Origin: Stenopsyche tienmushanensis
Lineage: Eukaryota > Arthropoda > Insecta > Trichoptera > Stenopsychidae
DNA length: 64,000 nucleotides
Direction: 5' to 3'
NCBI GenBank assembly: GCA_008973525.1
Contig: WACJ01000517.1
Span: 2,418,001 to 2,482,000, forward strand
Shown: piece by piece, positions 1 to 12,700 of the stretch
Layout: the number at the start of each line of letters is the position of its first letter
How positions within the stretch are numbered: the stretch's first letter is position 1
Translations under genes and position numbers: made by a program
The notes under the pieces: model-generated
Database searches by the model: none
Told to the model about the DNA's origin: nothing
Seen by the model: only the letters and a program-made list of their open reading frames with translations

Positions 1-269
1 GCTACGCTAAAAAATGCAAATTTACAAAATTGTGATTTGCGAGCTGCAGTATTAGCCGGTGCTGACCTAGAGGTGCATTTATATTTCAAATTTGGATGAT
101 TTTTTTTAAACAAATCCTTAAAAATACTTTTAACTATTTATTTACATTTCAGAATTGTGATTTATCCGGCAGCGATTTGCAAGAAGCTAATTTACGAGGA
201 GCAAATTTGAAAGATGCAACATTTGAATTGATGCTAACTCCTTTACACATGTCTCAGACTGTACGATAA
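1..269 (+). CDS. KCTD9: KCTD9-like pentapeptide-repeat protein, C-terminal part (partial)
   Basis: Two exons, 1-72 and 153-269, joined by a GT-AG intron (73-152) in phase 0, encode the last 62 residues of a protein whose 5' part lies left of the window. The reading frame shows tandem A(N/D)L-x-x pentapeptide units (ANLQN, CDLRA, ADLEN, CDLSG, ANLRG, ANLKD), which fold as a right-handed quadrilateral beta-helix. The ending LTPLHMSQTVR closely resembles the C-terminus of animal KCTD9 as I remember it. In that family an N-terminal BTB domain binds Cullin-3 and the protein acts as a substrate adaptor of an E3 ubiquitin ligase; the BTB part is not visible here. The stop codon TAA is at 267-269. 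The identification is firm, and the exon boundaries are well supported by frame continuity. Confidence 0.9.
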
Positions 270-1510
270 ATATGCATTTTCCTATGTTAAAATTAATTCT
301 AAAATATAACGTCACCGTGAATATATTTTTTAAATATTGCGTAGTTATTATGTTTATCAGTATTTTTACATACATTAATAGTAAATGCATGTAAATAAGG
401 AGAGTAGTTGAGTATAATGTCTTCCCAAATTATCCCTGTATGGAACAGAATGACAATTCGCTTTGACGTGATGAAAAAACACCATTTTATGAAGTGCAAA
501 ATAGTTGCGCTGCAATTCAAATTAGCTTAATGTGAAAGATGATCCCATGTGCCTTTTTTTCCAATAATGGTCATTATATTTCCAATTATAATGATATGCA
601 ACTCATGCTTTATTAAAAAGAAATTTTATCAAAATATAATATATTTAAATAATCAAATTTCAAATACACATAGCCCTCGGTTTATGCCACATTTCATTCA
701 ATATCAGCCGCATATTGAATCGCCGTAAAATGATTTAAATATTGCTTTAAATGTACCCAACAATATTTATGCACAATATCATGGCTCAATAAATATGTCC
801 AAAAACGAAAATCAGTATAGGGAGAATTGGGGAATCACACAGCGAATTGTGCAGCGGCTCACAATAGTAAATCAGCAGCAAATTGAGCTAGCATAAACCA
901 AGGGCCTGTGTTTACGAATCACCCGTCTATATTGTTTTAACTTAAGAATCATCATCGGAATAGTATTTGAACATTGTCAAGTTAAAATAATAAAAGATAA
1001 TAACTCATTAACAAATGTGTATATTTAATCAGTCTTTTTTAAGTTTATTTCATATACCAGGTCACCTTAAATTCATAAAATCTGATACCGTCCCCAATTA
1101 CATCAAAAGAATCTCAATATTTATAGAACCTACAAAGTAATGACTTACGTGTGTAGATCATCTAAGGCTTAAAAATAGAAAAATAGCTATATTTATGTAT
1201 GCTTTTGTGATAAATCATTAATATCTAAAAAGTATTAAATGTGCACTGTGATTCTTTATATCGTATAATATAACAGATATATATTTAATTAATGAAATAT
1301 GTAAATAAATGTTAATGGTTTACGTTTTGGATGTTAATAATGGACTTTTTTCTAACACAATTATTAATTGTAAAATTTTGTTATATTTTTCTTACTCGAG
1401 TTTTTTTAATTCTACAATTAATTAATTCTTGTTTGATATTATTTATACTGAGGTTTATAAAATATTGTTAATTCTGTGTTGAATAAAGAAAATAATTGAA
1501 ACGTGTGTGA
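270..1510 (+). other. KCTD9 3' UTR (inferred extent)
   Basis: AT-rich sequence follows the KCTD9 stop codon. A canonical AATAAA lies at 1482-1487, with GT-rich sequence shortly after (about 1501-1512), so a 3' UTR of about 1.2 kb is plausible. No gene is seen in it; short open frames here contain stops and lack family resemblance. The 3' boundary is inferred, not shown. Confidence 0.45.
1482..1487 (+). terminator. polyadenylation signal, probable for KCTD9
   Basis: A canonical AATAAA hexamer is followed within 15-30 nt by GT-rich sequence. It is the best candidate 3' end for the upstream gene, but other AT-rich hexamers nearby could be used. Confidence 0.4.
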
Positions 1511-2014
1511 TTATCATTATTATTTATTTCTTCCCAAAAATCATGTAAGTCTCAAAATTATCAGAATTTATTTAAATTTTCCTGCATTTAAAAAAAAACA
1601 AGTATCTTCTATTTATAAATTTGATAGTATCCAAAATGCCCATTGATGTGCATTAATATATTTTAATTATAACTATGCAAAAGGCAACTGGGAAAACAAC
1701 TCATAAATTTTTTTGCCGTGAAATGTCTCCTATTGAGATTGCCCGTGATCGATGAAAGATATGGCATCTTAAGAAGAAGACATTATTCAATTTAACAATT
1801 TTTAAAGTCTTCCATTAGTTTAACAATCCCTTTTATGGAACCATTTTAACACAGTTTTTCATAGCGTATGTTTTTAAAAATATGGTCACCAGTCACTCAT
1901 AGATTTGAACCGATTTGATTTAGATTTGATGATTGAGTTACAAATCCATTCACAAGACTGCAGGTGCATCATAAATCTTGACATACAATTTCTAATTGTG
2001 ATTTTTAAAAAGTA
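1511..2014. other. intergenic spacer, nothing recognised
   Basis: AT-rich sequence between the probable KCTD9 end and the hAT element. No coding region, repeat or RNA gene could be recognised. Confidence 0.5.
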
Positions 2015-2022
2015 GTTCCAGT

Positions 2023-2300
2023 CAGAGCCATAACTAGGGTTTGAAGCACCCGTGGCAAGTATCTAACTTAACGCCCCTCTCCCCCAGAAATCCAATTTTT
2101 TTTAAGTTAACTAATACTATTATAAATGCAATATATTAAATACTATTATAACGTGTTATATGAGGCCCGAATGCAGAGCCGTAACTAGGGTATGAAGCGC
2201 CTGTGGCAAGTATCTAACTTAACGCCCCCAATAATCCAAATATTTTTTTAAGTTAACTAATACTATTATAAATGCAATATATTAAATACTATTATAATGT
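2023..2300 (+). repeat. tandem duplication of the hAT left end (2 units)
   Basis: Two units of about 130 bp, 2023-2155 and 2174-2300, share the terminal sequence, the CTTAACGCCCC block and the following AT-rich stretch with few differences. Only the outer unit abuts the target-site duplication, so the second unit arose within the element before or after insertion. Confidence 0.8.
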
Positions 2301-2307
2301 ATGTTTT

Positions 2308-2440
2308 AAAATAATATACAAAGATAGTCCCAAAAATACCCGACCTAACGTATAGATGGCGGTTACTGTTGTAAAAAAAATACTATGATAGAAAGTGTCT
2401 AGAAGCTACGTTGCTTCCGTGGTCGTAGAGATCATAGAAA
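2308..2440 (+). mobile_element. mariner 5'-end fragment nested in the hAT element
   Basis: The stretch beginning near 2310 (AGTCCCAAAAATACCCGACC at about 2325) is the reverse-complement counterpart of 25760-25890, where the same sequence leads into a mariner transposase reading frame. In this copy the transposase part is missing and the sequence jumps directly to the block shared with 24925-25160. Confidence 0.6.
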
Positions 2441-2752
2441 ATGCAGCAAAATGCCCTAAAAGAGGACGGAGTGATCATAAGGTATGTGTGCTCAATCGGT
2501 CCGCTTTTCGGACCGCTGATATGATGAATGAGTGGCTCGCGATCGGATGCCATACCTGAACATAACGATAACGAAGAAAAGAGGGATTAGACAACTTAGT
2601 ATATACATATTATAAAAACGGACAAATTGGTTCATGGTGTTGGTTCATGTAAAGTAGAATGGTTGAGTAAAATAAAAAGCATGTGCAACTCTCGACCGGG
2701 TCGGTATTCTGCGTTTTGCGCCCCAAGCCCTTGTTACGGTTCTGGTTCCAGT

Positions 2753-3600
2753 AGCCTATGAAATGTATTTGTTATGTGAATTTATTATTACTCATATGGT
2801 ATAAAATAAATTATATCTAGCTTTCAAGTTAATCAAGGAGTGAAGCAAGAGGGGCTGCTGCCCCGGGCCATAACTCAGCAACTAAATATGTTAAACGAAA
2901 ATATTGAAAGGCAAATCAAAATGTAATTTTAAGCTAATCATAAGACAAAAATTAGGACGAGTAAATAAATTCAATGGTATTTTCCATCATTAGATATTTT
3001 TAGCGTGCAATGTTTCTGTTAAGTAATTTAATTTTATAATTAAAAAATATTAAATGCCATTAATTTTATTTTCTTACCCACAACTTTATTTTAAGTTTTG
3101 AATGAACATTCACAAATAAAATTGAAATATTGTTATATTGCTTTTAATATCGAGTATAAGAGAAAAGGAATGCATTATTCTAATGCTATGTATATGATCC
3201 TTTCCTATAATAAATATTAAAAAGATTCTAATCTTGCAGTGGACAGCGTGTGTTTGCATTATAATGGTTAAATGATAGATACCATTTTTTTAAATTTAAT
3301 ATTTTAGAATTTAATATTTTTGCTAATATTATTAATAAAATGATGTACTTAATTATTTAAAAATGAATATGAATTTTATTAACTGTGTAAAAAAAAAATC
3401 CATTGAAACATGCTTGAAATATCATTTGTTTTGCTCTTTTTCTTGAATTTTTTTTTTACAACTTGCATTATATTTAAACCCACGTGGTATCTGGCAGTAT
3501 TAAATAAAATAATTACGAATTTGATTTAAATTGGGTTTTAATAAGTAAAATTAATCTGTTTATTAAATGTGAAATGAATTTTTACAATATGACGATAAAA
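2753..3600. other. intergenic AT-rich spacer, nothing recognised
   Basis: Very AT-rich sequence with long A and T runs, upstream of the MTHFSD promoter region. I see no coding region or element boundary in it. Confidence 0.5.
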
Positions 3601-3604
3601 ATAA

Positions 3605-3735
3605 TTTCGTCGTCGACGAACGTCGGCAGAGGCTTGCTCGAAATGCGCTTATTGCAATCTAGCAACACTGTTCGGCGGTGAATCTTGCGGGCGCGTGCAG
3701 CGTTCTATTTATATGTGTGACGGAGCCACAGCAAG
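3605..3735 (+). promoter_or_regulatory. CpG-rich promoter and 5' UTR region of the MTHFSD-like gene
   Basis: Base composition changes abruptly at about 3605 from AT-rich to CpG-dense, immediately upstream of the ATG at 3736. I see no clear TATA box at a suitable distance, which fits a housekeeping-type promoter. The transcription start is not visible from sequence alone. The island continues into intron 1 to about 4080. Confidence 0.5.
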
Positions 3736-6700
3736 ATGAACGGCGACAGCTCTCAGACATCCGAGCCCACACGTGAGTGTCGCGATTCCCGGCGCGAATC
3801 TTCGACGAGGGGCGCACGTGCGTCGCGCGTGCGGCCGACTTGTCCCGGCCGACCGGCCCCGTCGGACCGCCGGCCGGACCGGCCGACGCTTATCTCGCGC
3901 TTCTCGACGTCCCGACTTGCCTTCCGGGAGCGTTCTCGCTGACCGCCGCTCGATTTATCGTCAATTCGCGAAATTTACGGGTCATCGCCGGTACGGGATC
4001 GACCCGTTTCTATTCGTTCTCGAGAACGCCGACGCTCATTGCACCTATTGCACTCGAATTTCGCATTCGCGATGATTCAGAAATGTGATGTAAAATTAAT
4101 TATCATCTCATCGGAAACTGCGATTCTTGCAGAGTGCATCGGGTAGGTCCAAGAATGACGACTTTAAATTTAATATTTTTCGACTTTCTAAAACGCGTGT
4201 TTTTTCCCCCAACGTTTGATTGACGTTGAATCGCCGCAGCGAATGTTTGATATTATTTATTTTCGACAACATTACGCCTGTCGATCGCTGATCAATTTTT
4301 TTCAAGCTTGAAAATATTTAATTCGCTCATTAGAAAAAAAAATATAAAATTAAATATATTGTAATCCCAAGTAGAAACAAATGAACAATTATGAGCCAGT
4401 GTAAGTACAACATTCAACGTGCGTAACAATCAGCACTCAGGATTCAAAAATTGTCGACTAAGCTGATCGCTTCCACGCGAGACAATATCATATTTCAATA
4501 GTCTTGTGTGAACTATTGTCATTCTTGCCATCGGAATGCACTATTTTATTCGTATTTAATTGCACTTCTAGTTTATGATGACCTACCTACATTTAGGATG
4601 CGACTTGTATATTCATCTACTGCTTTATTACGTCCACGAAATTTTCGCAAATAGATTTAGACAAACTTCGGACGAGTAGAGTCGCTTTATGTCGGTGTGT
4701 TGACTCAAGGAGCAAAACTTTTTTTATTGTCTTACATTTTTACTCAGCGCTGAACACAATTCAATCAGTAGGACGGCATCCAACAGATTATATTAGATAA
4801 AGCGCCGTTTGGTTTATAAGATACATTTTCATAAATGGCGCAATATTATACGTTTATTGGAAACTTTATATCTATGAAAAAAGGTACATTTTGTCAGGAC
4901 AAATTAGGTCGCTCTGACCTGAATTGATATCGAGGTAATCTGTTCATTTAATGATACATGCATTGCAGACAGTTTTTAACTCTTACATGACCTATGGAAG
5001 ATAAATAAAAGATGCACTTCGAGGCGACGCTGCGGACAAATATTAGATAAAATATTTTTTTTTTTATAAAATATCTTTATTTTTATAATCTGTTCCTAAT
5101 CAATATTTTAAAATAGTTTCGATTCAAACAGATTTATGTATTCATTCATTACATTTTTTCGCATTATATTGTCGATTGTTTAGTAAAGTTTCTGTTGGCT
5201 TTGTTTTGATAACAGCGTTAAAAATTCTTCATTATATGGACTGATAAACAAATCAAGTTTGCTTTTAGTTCGTATGAGATATTCGTACAATATAAATGTT
5301 ATTAGAAATTTCTAGTTTGTTTGTCTAAAACATCATTCCTCCGGCAGTTGATAAAATTGCTCTATTTCTACTCATAACAAATAGCGCATTATGGATGCGC
5401 GCCACATTTTGTAATTCTTTTCATTACTAGAGTCATTATGTTGAAATCAATGTCCTAATAGATATGGCAGAGTTAAATACCGGTTTTTCTATTAATACTG
5501 TAACAGATAAACACATTTGATGACTTGGGGCATTTATTAGCAATTTTTGTATAGACTAACACTTGCAAAAACCTATTACATCATATCAATGTGATTTTCA
5601 CATTGCGGATTGCAAAGGTGTAATAATTTGAAAATGTCATGAATCTATAAAATTATGTAGATAATCTGAAAATAATGTGTTTCTTTGTATCTGGACAATG
5701 AAAATTCGCTTGCTCAAAAAATTATAGCTATATTTTTGCTACTGTTGATAATCTTTTTAACACATTGTATGCGGGATGATTACAGTCCTCAGCACGCCAC
5801 TCATTGAGCGCGGGAGACTTGCGGGTGACTGTGATCCCAGTCCTTTTGATTTGATTAGAGACGTCTATTTAACCACTTCCCCGGTGAATTATTTTTGCAA
5901 AAATGTTCCAAAAAATCCTTTTTTTTTTCTTTTAATTTGAAGCATATACAGTCGACCCTTCTATAGATACGGGGCACTAAAAATTGTGTGAATCGATTGA
6001 GTTGATAAAAGTTTCGATGGCTATAAAAGTACGGTCTTATCTCTCGAATGTTATGACCAAAACAAAATTATCCATTATAGGAGGGACCGCCGCTAAAAAG
6101 CAGCAATTATAAGGAAAAAGTCAGTATAAAAATGTTGATTATAGCAGAGTTGACTGTAATTATAAAAATAAAAAAATTAACGATTTTATTAATCTTATTG
6201 ATTATTTTTTTACTATCGTCGTATATTTATCAAATAGTATCAAATTACATGCATCATTTTTGAATAGGTTTGAAATCTTTTTAATATATATGACGCAGAT
6301 ACCCTCGCGTCTGGTGTTATCGCTCATCAAACCGGGCCCCGTATACAAAGTGTTGAGATATATTTGCAAAGCAGTATTTTAATGATTTTGTTGAATGATA
6401 CTAAAAATATAAAATTAATGAGACGATTTCCAAGTTCGTTTAATCATTCGCGTGCTTATAAAAGTGCATAAGCATAATTTATTTTCAGATACACAGCTCA
6501 AGGTAGCTTATTAATTGTTTGTCCATAACTTAATCGTAAACAGATTTATTTACAAATAGGAAATTTTGAAAAATATTCTCTACTTATATAAATCGCAGTA
6601 AATATCAAATATTGTTGTGCTATATTAATTCTTCTTATTAATTTGCTCTTATCTCATGTATGCATTTAAGACTGTTCCTTGTGTGCAATGGAAATATAAA

Positions 6701-9700
6701 GATTTGTTCTAGATTAGTAGGTAATATTCATATCAAAATTTGATGATTAACACTCTCAGATTACATAATTGTCACTTTGACTTATCGCTAATTGTATGTA
6801 CTTAAGTATTTAAATTTAAACTAACATTTACTTTCTCTTGAAATTATTGTTGCAATATTTGATTATAGCGAAATACTTGAACTTATTTAATTATTGGCAA
6901 ATTCTTGTTAATAATAAATAAAAATGAAAACGTGTTTCATGGTCCAGTCAAATATTTCTTAATGTCAGAATGCCAATTATTTAGCTAATTATGAAGTGAA
7001 ACTATATATATATGAATTTATTAGAATTTTCACTTGAATATCATAACTATAATTTTGAACTAAGAGAAAAGTATACATTTGTTTACAGTTGAACGACACG
7101 CTTATAAAACTGTACAAACACTTAATGTACTTAATTTTGTAATATATGTTCGTATAAATATCTTAAAATAATTTGGATTCCTGTTGTCCTCGTATATATA
7201 TTACCAATAAATACATTCCTACAAAATTACACCACTCTGCGGAATTGTAGTAATTCCATACATCGCAATCAAATTTGTAATCATTAATAGATTATATCAT
7301 TGACAGGTTTAAAATTATAGTTTCCATATTTAATCACACCCCTTAAAAGGATATGATGAGATTACGAAGCTATTGTATATATATATCGAGCTTTTTTACC
7401 AAACTTCGATGCAACATGAGCATGATTTAACTCGTTTGTCGCCCTGTCCAACGTATACGGTGGACGGGCGTTTCGCCGCATGGGCCCCGTCGCGTGATTT
7501 TGGTGGACATTTTCTTCCTCCGTTTATATAACATATCATCAGCATAGTGCAGCCACTAACAATCCACTGTAGAACTATAAAGATATAAAATTAGAATAAC
7601 TAAAATATACATGTACTATGCATAAAATTATGTTTAAAACAGTATTTATTAAAACAATTCAAAAATATATGAGGTGATTTTGGACAATCAGGACAATATC
7701 GTGCAACCTCTTTTACATTTTTTTTTCGCTTTGAAAAGTGAATCCAGCGTCTCACTGTTATGTATTTCTACGATTTACAAATGTTAACTTTATGAACGTC
7801 TTTCTATAATGTCTTCCAGATGACAACTGTCTAAATATCTTTCAAGATCAACCTCAAAACTTACATTCCTACCCTTGTCTGTTCGCACTTGTTTATCTTC
7901 ACTTTTTTTTGTTAATTTGACTAATGACAGTCAAGCTTATAGATCTAAGATAAAATAACCTGAGAGAAGATGCGCCATATATTGTTCATTTTTATCTCAT
8001 GCATTATAATATTGCATTGCTATTCCTTCTGTTTATGCTCAGACTATCGAATTTGGGCCCCGTGAGAAACAACACCAATTCATGTTGGGCGGCGAACGTA
8101 TTAATGTGCGTTAGCAAGAAATGCTTGTAGGATTGATAATGATCATCTTAAAGCCACATAATCATAGGATTCGTGTTTATCTTCGTGTTGTGCTGAATTT
8201 ATAACACAAACGAGTGAACCATCAAATAACTTATACACACCTGGTAGATGTACTATTTATCTTTCATATATTATTTCAGAATTGTACAAACACTATGAAT
8301 GGTTTTATAAAAACCAATCCACTTTGAATGTTTGCTCAAGTGTTCCGAGAATATATTTCATATAATTTTGCATCATTGTACCGAAAGATACTTCATTGAA
8401 AACAAATATGATTTAATTTTTAATTATTCTTATGTAATTAAAGAGATAACTAACATTTTATTTGATAAAATGTATCGATAGAGGTTAATAGATTCTTGTA
8501 TTAGAACATTGCGAAATTATATGTTATTGTATTTTTATTCATTAGTGTTATAAAATTATAATAAATTTAATCACAGGAGTTATATCTGCATTGTTACCAT
8601 TATTTGGTGCGATGCAAGTATCAGAAGCATCTTTGTTTAATAACGTTTTAATGTAGAAATTATTAAAGATATTTTTAGACCGACGAGATATTTTTACAAT
8701 GCGGAAATAGTTGTTTGTGGTCACTGGCCTCTTGGTTTCATTTGTTTAAATACTGATTAGCGGTGAAAATCGACCAATTGTGTCATAATGTTAAAAATTC
8801 AAAACTACCGAGGGTAACCTTTTTCAGAAGTCTTGATTGTTCAAAGTATACGAAGCTTTATTTAAAAAAAAATTGCATTGTTTTTATTGGATTTCTTTTG
8901 TTTGTAAAATTTTCTCGCTTATAGCTTACAAAATGTATATCTCAGTACAATTATATTTCAATATTATCACTTTATTATCTACTATTTACACTTGGCAGAT
9001 ATACTGGGAGTGAAAGGTTAAGGGTCCTTAATAATCTACATGTGCAATTGCTTGTCATAAACGCAATATCTTGTCTTTTATGTAGCTTTCTTTGGTTAGA
9101 TATGTACAAACCCATATTACATATTATAATAGTTTTCATGTGATGATAATGATGAAATAAGATTTATAAATATAGTCATGTTGCATATTAATTAAAAATG
9201 AACAAGTTGTTTTAATCGGTTTTTTTTTTATTAGCTGTGGAGGTGACGAAGAAGGGTATCAGAATTAACATATGGAAGCAGATGCAAAAGAATCAAGGGA
9301 TACGTGTACCGTATCATAGCTACAATCACATCCCATGGTTGACTGGTGCTGAAGATCCCATTGTAAAACTCAAGGAACTCGATGTATTTAAGAACGCTAA
9401 CAATGTTCTTGTCAGCTATGATAAGGCCCAAGAGAGTGTCAAGTAAGTTTTCATCATAATCATATAGTGTCTCTGAATTTTAAAGCAATATCTAATGAAG
9501 TGACTAATTATATATTATTTTGTTAGGTTGGCATGCTTGCAGGCTAAGAAAACATTGTATGTTCAAGTTCCCCGTCTCCAAAAATACTTGATGACGTGCT
9601 TAAAAATGAAAGATGATGCAACTGAACAAAATTTATTAGATGCTCTGACATTGAAAGGCCTTGAAGAATTTGGTGTAGTAGTGGGTAAGGCCATTAATTA

Positions 9701-12700
9701 TATAATAATATAACCTTTGCCCATTTCTATCAACTTATTTATTCCTCTAAAATAAAAGTCTTGAGTTCAATGTAAAAAATGAATCAAAAGCTGGTTTCAC
9801 GTGTTCAGTTGAGCTGAATTTTTTGTTAATCAAAAAAAATTGTAAGGACCTAAACAAGTTAAGATAGGATGGTCCAATGCCCCGAGAATAAGAACCTCCC
9901 AATTCAATCCCCATAGCACGCGTTGAGTGATCATTGCCACATGTGGTTGTGCATTGTCATTGGATAAAACTAACTCTTTCCTGTGGGTCATATATGGCTT
10001 TTTTTTTTAAGAAAAAAAGGGCAGCATTAAGTTTCATTAGTTGTTGACAGTAATGTTCGGCTATAATTGTTTTGTTGCATTTCAGAAGTCCATATTAAAC
10101 TGGCCTCTTATTCCCACCAAACAAAGACTCGCTTTGTTGATAAATTTCGGTTTTCAAAATGGTCATTGGGACTTCTCTGAGCATACCTCAATATCGATTG
10201 TCCATTTTTCATCTTTAGTTACTAATTAGTGCAAAAGAGGTTTGTGTTTTTACCTATCGCTCAAAGAAACACATGTTTCAACATGGTTCATTATATTGGC
10301 AGCTGACAATTGATGAAGCTCCTAATTACCAATCTTCGAAGGGCGCCTGGTCCTTGGTTTTTTCAGTCAATGAAAATTCCCCCTATCAATTTGTCGAAAA
10401 CCACCGCTGAGTTAGCCGAAATTTAACAGCATCTTCTCCATACACAATGAAAATGTTTTTTGTGGCCACAGTTGCGTTGTTGCCTTTACGAAATGCGTAA
10501 AGCAGACGGTGCGTAAATGCACATAGTTTCATATTTTAGCTAACAATTTCAGTTAACAAATGAAAAAAGGTCATGCATAAAATCATCTATTCCTAGGAGC
10601 TAGGAAATTTCATTTCTACTGTGAGAGAGTTTCGCACATTTTTTATTTCATGACTGCAGAACAGACAAAACTTAATATAAGAATTATCTTTATAATACTA
10701 ATGAAAATCATCTAAGCTCAACTTGTATATTTAAATGTTATAGATTGTTTAATTATTCGACCTTTTTTATTTTACATATTGATATTTTAATAAATATTTT
10801 TCTAATTTAGGTTTGAACGAGCAAGTCCCCATTGATTTGGTTGTTATTGGATCAATCGCTGTTACCAAAAATGGAGTTCGCATTGGTAAAGGTGGAGGTG
10901 CGTAGTTTTCTTGTTTTTCATACATGTGTAATTTTTTGTTTTGTTTTACTAATTATATATTTTTGTTTAAGGTTATGTCGATTTATATTTGGCGGTGCTC
11001 ACCCATCTTAAACTCATTCAACCCAGCACTATTATTTTGACCACAGTTCATGACTCTCAGGTAAAAAAATTGTACTACATGATGAACTTTTTATATAGAG
11101 TGTGATTATTTTGTTCCGTAATAATACCCAAGACAATTTATTTTTGATTATAGATCCTCAATTCAGTTCCTGCAAATATTATTGGACCGCACGATTTTCC
11201 TGTTGATATTATAGTAACTCCAACCCAAATAATACACACCAAGCGTGAAAAACCTTCTGGAATTATGTGGAATTTGATTTCTCAAAGACAACTAAACGAC
11301 AATCAATTATTGGCTCAAATTCGAGACAAGGAAATTGAGTGAGGATTAAAAAAGTTTAAAGTTTTAAAATGAATATATAACGTGAATATTTTATACAATG
11401 TTTTTATTTATTTTTAGATCTGGAAATGAATGTGTTTTGAAGACGGTCGATTCTGATGCTGATAGAGATGGGGAAAATACTAATCATCGAAGATATTATC
11501 GCGGTCGTTGGGGTGGCAATAATAAACGTTGGCAGGGGTCGAGATATCGCAAACAACCTCCGAATGGAGTGCACAGTGAAAGTGAACCCTATGAGGTTAT
11601 TACGTCTTATTTTATTTTCTATTTGAAATAATGATTTTTTATTCATATTTTTTAATTATCTTTTTTTTTAAATCCAAGGGTGCCGAAGGTGAAACTGCTA
11701 ATGCGAATAATAAGCCAGAAAGGGGTTATCGTCGATCATTTTATCCTAGAAGGAGACATATTTCAAACAAGGGTATTTGTTAATTTCATTTTATTGTATT
11801 GATAATTTTAAAAATACCATTTCTAATCACATACTCCTAAGACAATATAGATATTTTTCTAATATAATTTGTTTTTTAGGTAAAAGTTCATTCCGTGACA
11901 AAACATGGTATTCGTTGCGTTCAAATCGTGCTTCAACCACTCCTCGGTTCCCATATTTCCGTATTCCTGGCTTCAGAGGATCACAAGAAGCTTCTCAGTT
12001 ATTAAGGGAGCAAGAAGTTTTCAAGAAAGCAAAGCATGTTTTAGTTAGCACTGAGCAAATCCACAAAGGAATCAGGTACTTTTTTTTAAGAGTTTACCTT
12101 TACTTTTTATTTTTTTAAATTTGATGTGTCAGTGATTTTCCAAATTATGTTTTGTGTGAATATTATATTATAGCATATATTCTTGTTATAATTCAGGTTG
12201 GCATGTTTGGAAGATGGAAAAAATCTGTATGTTTTGAATCCAAAACTTGAAAAGGACCTCTTGATTCGTGTAGACATGCCCGAAGAAGATAATGAAAAGA
12301 AAACTGATTTGAAGAACGTTGCTAATAGACAAGGCATTGAAGAATTTGGAGTGAAATTAGGTATATATGCTACTTATATGTATTATTTTTTTTTAATGTA
12401 TATTTAGATTTTAAATCTTCAGATCTTATTTTACAAACCGCTTTTCTCGTTTACAGATTTATCTGAACCATTAACAATTGATTTATGGGTTGTTGGATCA
12501 GTAGCGATATCAAAGGACGGTTATCACATTGGCAAAGGAAATGGTAAATATATACATTTTTATTATTTACACGAAGTAGTTTTAAATTATATTTCATAGC
12601 AATAATAATAGCATTTGTGCTTTAAAAGTAATATAATAATGCTTAGAGATATAAAATATATATTATCTTTTTAAATTTGTATGTATTTTTATACTTTGAT

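Larger units (their letters stand above)
2015..2752. mobile_element. non-autonomous hAT element with perfect 8-bp target duplication
   Basis: The element is bounded by an identical 8-bp direct repeat, GTTCCAGT, at 2015-2022 and 2745-2752, the target-site length of the hAT superfamily. Inside it the ends are imperfect inverted repeats: CAGAGCCATAACTAGGG at 2023-2039 and, on the other strand, CAGAACCGTAACAAGGG ending at 2744 (14 of 17 positions agree). The left end is tandemly duplicated: 2023-2155 and 2174-2300 carry nearly the same sequence. The interior from about 2308 to 2440 is a mariner 5' end, and 2440-2680 matches the reverse complement of 24925-25160. There is no transposase coding capacity, so it would have depended on another element. 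Confidence 0.85.

Noticed and set aside
660..896. Possible extra coding exon downstream of KCTD9 (frame with MPHFIQY... and QYRENWGITQRIV)
   Set aside because: An in-frame stop interrupts it, no splice sites frame it, and it has no family resemblance. It sits within the probable 3' UTR.
3773..4088. Three overlapping plus-strand open frames of 68-103 codons
   Set aside because: They lie in a GC-rich island where stop codons are rare by composition, overlap each other in different frames, and start at or cross the consensus donor GTGAGT at 3773. The exon 1 to exon 2 join is in frame without them.
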